Source of the DNA: Streblospio benedicti
Taxonomy: Eukaryota > Annelida > Polychaeta > Spionida > Spionidae
Direction: 5' to 3'
Assembly: GCA_019095985.1 (NCBI GenBank)
Contig: CM032661.1
Span: forward strand, 20,775,432-20,839,431
Length of the DNA: 64,000 bases
The translations under genes and the position numbers were made by a program. Below, in pieces: positions 63,037 to 64,000 of this stretch. The notes under the pieces were generated by a model that searched no databases, was not told the origin of the DNA, and worked only from the letters and a program-made list of their open reading frames with translations. Position 1 is the first letter of the stretch. Each line of letters begins with the position of its first letter.

Positions 63037-63286
63037 ATGAAAGGCAAATCAAAACAAGGCAAATCAAAACCAAAGAACGGAAACCAAAAGGGAAAACAAA
63101 ATTCTAATTCTTCTTTGACAAAAGAACCTAAGGGCTTTAAAATTGAGATCAGACTAAAACCCACGCAAGAAGTATTTACCCTAGAACATATTCACAATGA
63201 CATGAAAATAAGTGAACTGAAAGATCTTGCGGAATTTGTGACTGGAGTTCCTAGAAATATTCAAAGATTAACTTACCTTGATGAAG
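63037..63286 (+). CDS. Ubiquitin-like domain protein, first coding exon (ANKRD60-like)
   Basis: The exon opens with MKGKSKQGKSKPKNGNQKGK, a Lys/Gly/Asn-rich tail, followed from about residue 33 by a ubiquitin-like beta-grasp: FKIEIRLKPTQEVFTLEHI, MKISELKDLAEFVTGVP and NIQRLTYLDEG. It ends in phase 1 before GTTAGC. An acceptor (GTCAG at 63021 or GTAG at 63008) precedes the start, so the 5' UTR is probably spliced. The spacing and the NxQRLxYLD motif recall the N-terminal domain of ANKRD60, an ankyrin-repeat protein; this is from memory of the family. Ankyrin exons would lie beyond the window end. Confidence 0.65.
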
Positions 63287-63305
63287 GTTAGCAGAAATTA
63301 TAGAT

Positions 63306-63745
63306 TTCTTTGATATAGATGTACATAAGAATATCGATTATGATATGTGTGACCTATGCCATTTGGCTAAAGAGGACACAACACATTTCTTTTCTATATT
63401 TGATGCAGCTAAATGATACATAATGGCTGTTCAGACCCATATAGAAAATTATCATAACAATAGAAATATCAAATCCTTCATTAATAAATTAGTAAATGGA
63501 ACAAAAAATAAGGAAATTGACAACATTATTTTTAAACATATTTTTGACTTTATCAACAATACTCAAAGATTTGTATGAATTCAGGACAAATAAAAAACTT
63601 TCACCTCATTAACAATCATTATAATGCATATCATTTCGTGAGCATATGTGCTTGATGTTTGTATTTAATGTCAAGACCACCTCGTATTTTTAATGTGTGT
63701 AATTGACGATAAATAAATTCAATTAAATAAAATAATAATAAGAAT
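63306..63745 (+). mobile_element. LINE 3' end fragment
   Basis: Plus-strand frame DFFDIDVHKNIDYDMCDLCH, then EDTTHFF, is the CxxC-H Cys/His cluster at the C-terminus of many animal LINE proteins. Coding stops near 63578, and an AATAAATTCAATTAAATAAA tail follows. It lies in the first coding intron of the ubiquitin-domain gene, in the same orientation. Confidence 0.6.
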
Positions 63746-64000
63746 ATAAAAAATATCTAAGTGTAATCAAATTTTATTCGTCATCATAAGTAAATATTAG
63801 GAATCAAATATTCCAGCAGGTGATCACATAACTACTTAGAAATGTGTTAAATTAAGCATTCTTTAATCAATCTATATATATATACAGGAAAATTCAAAAT
63901 TATGCTTGGTACATGGTGTCATAGAAATGTCAGCTGTATACAAGTTTTGGGGAATTTACACATTTCTGGAAAGTTGTGAATATCAAAAGGAAGTTATGAA
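63746..64000. other. Window end, intron sequence
   Basis: At about 63885-63920 ATATACAGGAAAATTCAAAATTATGC could mark a next exon (AG after a short pyrimidine tract), with a reading frame KFKIMLGTWCHRNVSCIQVLG to the end of that stretch. This is a possible second exon of the ubiquitin-domain gene but cannot be confirmed here. Confidence 0.35.

Overview
This is animal nuclear DNA, most like a marine invertebrate. The genes are split by GT-AG introns. The DNA is AT-rich and full of Penelope-like elements, LINEs, tRNA-derived SINEs and small inverted-repeat transposons. I cannot name the species; hemichordate, echinoderm, lancelet or lophotrochozoan would all fit. Three assembly gaps of exactly 100 N lie at 7345-7444, 42816-42915 and 61507-61606.

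Five or six host genes can be supported. (1) A complete SLC22 organic-ion transporter on the minus strand, 15 exons from 29876 down to 11686, with 577 in-frame codons including the stop. (2) A complete 6-exon 15-hydroxyprostaglandin dehydrogenase-like SDR on the minus strand, 44359 down to 36574, 259 residues. (3) A BTB (KLHL-type) exon on the plus strand inside SDR intron 1, cut by a gap. (4) The conserved 3' part of an RMDN1-like gene on the plus strand, 52402-55153. (5) A complete dynein roadblock light chain (DYNLRB) gene on the minus strand, 57767 down to 56223, 104 residues, convergent with RMDN1. (6) The first coding exon of an ANKRD60-like ubiquitin-domain gene on the plus strand, 63037-63286. 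Plus-strand fragments at 9070-9108 and 9769-9955 look like the first and last exons of a dead SLC22 paralogue.

Layout: 1-8980 is a dense transposon graveyard with three GIY-YIG retroelement fragments, an LTR-type non-autonomous element nested in one of them, an EGF-like orphan exon, a SINE and a LINE tail. 9-11 kb holds SLC22 fragments and palindromic repeats. 11.7-29.9 kb is the SLC22 gene; its 7.7 kb first intron carries a decayed array of about 150 bp repeats and a Penelope-like element split by a 2.1 kb Harbinger-type transposon. 30.4-33.6 kb holds a fold-back element and a large microsatellite. 36.5-44.4 kb is the SDR gene. 44.4-52 kb is repeats. 52-58 kb holds RMDN1 and DYNLRB, followed by a LINE (58.1-60.0 kb). 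The last part holds a tandem array and the ubiquitin-domain exon.

The most notable find is the ~235 bp tandem array at 60.8-61.5 kb. Read on the minus strand, each unit contains a type I hammerhead ribozyme with the canonical core. This is the architecture of retrozymes, small non-autonomous retroelements that make circular RNAs. A decayed hammerhead-like motif also follows the GIY-YIG domain of the Penelope-like element at 5777-6140, so the window holds both a ribozyme array and relatives of the machinery suspected of moving such arrays.
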